NCBI GenBank assembly: GCA_900321505.1
Contig: ONWK01000385.1
Span: 1-6,766 of the forward strand
Direction: 5' to 3'
Source: an uncultured Eubacteriales bacterium
GTDB taxonomy: Bacteria > Bacillota > Clostridia > Lachnospirales > Lachnospiraceae
Length of the DNA: 6,766 nucleotides
Of this stretch, positions 6,382-6,766 are shown one piece after another (within the stretch, counting starts at the first letter, position 1; each line of letters begins with the position of its first letter). The notes beneath the pieces are model-generated. The model saw only the letters and a list, made by a program, of their open reading frames with translations. It made no database searches and was not told the DNA's origin. A program made the translations under genes and the position numbers.

Positions 6382-6474
6382 CAATTGATGCGGGAGCGTA
6401 ATTTTTTTTATACAAAAGTCAATCGTTTTCGTTCATTCCCGTCACTCGCCCGCTGCCGGACAAAGTCATCACGA

Positions 6475-6596
6475 GTTACTATTCACAGGAAATAGAAATA
6501 TAGTTAAATTAACGGATGCGGATTTATAAAACTATGATAAATTGGCGGAGGGGTTTCTCTCCGCCTTTAATGTCTTGTTATCCTGTGAATAGTAAC
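6475..6596. repeat. 122-bp element bounded by a perfect 16-bp inverted repeat
   Basis: GTTACTATTCACAGGA (6475-6490) is the exact reverse complement of TCCTGTGAATAGTAAC (6581-6596). The 90-bp interior is AT-rich and holds ATAGTT/AACTAT (6500-6505 and 6530-6535) and a GC-rich hairpin (6544-6565). A T8 run (6602-6609) follows on the plus strand. No reading frame of note is inside. It could be a MITE-like non-autonomous element, a structured RNA, or a large terminator. I see no clear target-site duplication at its edges. Confidence 0.75.
6544..6565 (+). terminator. GC-rich hairpin inside the inverted-repeat element, possible terminator
   Basis: GGCGGAG (6544-6550) and CTCCGCC (6559-6565) form a 7-bp stem with an eight-base loop, followed by TTTAATGTCTTGTT. 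The stem is strong but the T tract is interrupted, so termination is possible rather than certain. No gene ends nearby on the plus strand, so it may instead be a structural arm of the surrounding element. Confidence 0.4.
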
Positions 6597-6658
6597 CTTG
6601 CTTTTTTTTAAAACAATCAATGACTTTTTCAGAGATGTTCTTTCTATTGAGATTATAG

Positions 6659-6664
6659 TATAAT
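6659..6664 (+). promoter_or_regulatory. TATAAT -10 box upstream of the gene at the right edge
   Basis: A perfect TATAAT lies 53 bases before the start at 6718. The -35 region at 17 bp (TGTTCT, 6636-6641) matches poorly. AT-rich DNA upstream may help. Confidence 0.45.
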
Positions 6665-6717
6665 AACCTCATGCTCATTGGAAAAGTGGTTGATTAAAAT
6701 TACGGAGGCGACAAACA

Positions 6718-6766
6718 ATGATCGAAAATATCAGAATTAAACGACGGATCGCAGCAGTTGTACTTA
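6718..6766 (+). CDS. Start of an unidentified protein, cut off by the window end
   Basis: ATG 6718 has a strong GGAGG ribosome site (6704-6708) with a nine-base spacer and a TATAAT box further upstream. Only 16 residues are visible: MIENIRIKRRIAAVVL. A short basic stretch followed by hydrophobic residues suggests a signal peptide or a first membrane segment, so a membrane or exported protein is likely. The family cannot be named. Confidence 0.65.
   Translation, partial: MIENIRIKRRIAAVVL

Noticed and set aside
6442..6476. Hairpin ACTCG/CGAGT left of the inverted-repeat element
   Set aside because: Five pairs with a loop of over 20 bases and no T tract; compatible with chance.

Overview
The window looks like chromosomal DNA of a Gram-positive anaerobe of the Clostridia, most likely a Lachnospiraceae member (Butyrivibrio or Lachnospira relatives). 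This is an inference from moderate GC, strong AGGAGG-type Shine-Dalgarno sites, sigma-A-like TATAAT boxes and the protein families present. No marker gene fixes the taxon.

Layout. Positions 1-108 hold no gene I can support. Positions 109-615 (+) carry the C-terminal three quarters of an AlkD-type DNA alkylation repair protein whose N-terminus is missing. A GNAT acetyltransferase follows (703-1158, +). It converges on a YczE/DUF6198-type membrane protein (1195-1881, -), whose start is best placed at a TTG codon behind a GAGGTG ribosome site. The divergent gap 1882-2117 has a minus-strand promoter and, on the other side, five degenerate tandem copies of a 23-24 bp unit. The last copy is also the ribosome binding site of the next gene. 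That gene (2118-2893, +) is the remnant of an ABC_ATPase-family protein: its first ~180 and last ~77 residues are recognisable but lie in different frames, and the whole ATP-binding core is missing.

Positions 2929-4856 (+) form a two-gene unit with an ATGA overlap: a multi-spanning membrane PP2C-type (SpoIIE/RsbU-like) phosphatase and an RsbW/SpoIIAB-like HATPase kinase. Together they are the phosphatase and kinase halves of a partner-switching switch. The usual third part, a STAS anti-sigma antagonist, is not in the window. A bidirectional terminator (about 4863-4891) separates this unit from a convergent membrane diguanylate cyclase (4894-6273, -) with an intact GGDEF active site and inhibitory I-site.

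The gene-poor stretch 6274-6717 contains the cyclase promoter with short direct repeats, then a 122-bp element bounded by a perfect 16-bp inverted repeat with an internal GC-rich hairpin and a T8 run just beyond it. A further promoter and a strong ribosome site lead into a gene that starts at 6718 and runs off the end.

Overall the window joins two membrane signalling modules (partner switching and c-di-GMP) with accessory genes, at least one and probably two of which are decaying. The features most worth following up are the tandem-repeat leader, the gutted ABC_ATPase gene, the 122-bp inverted-repeat element and the phosphatase-kinase pair with no visible substrate.
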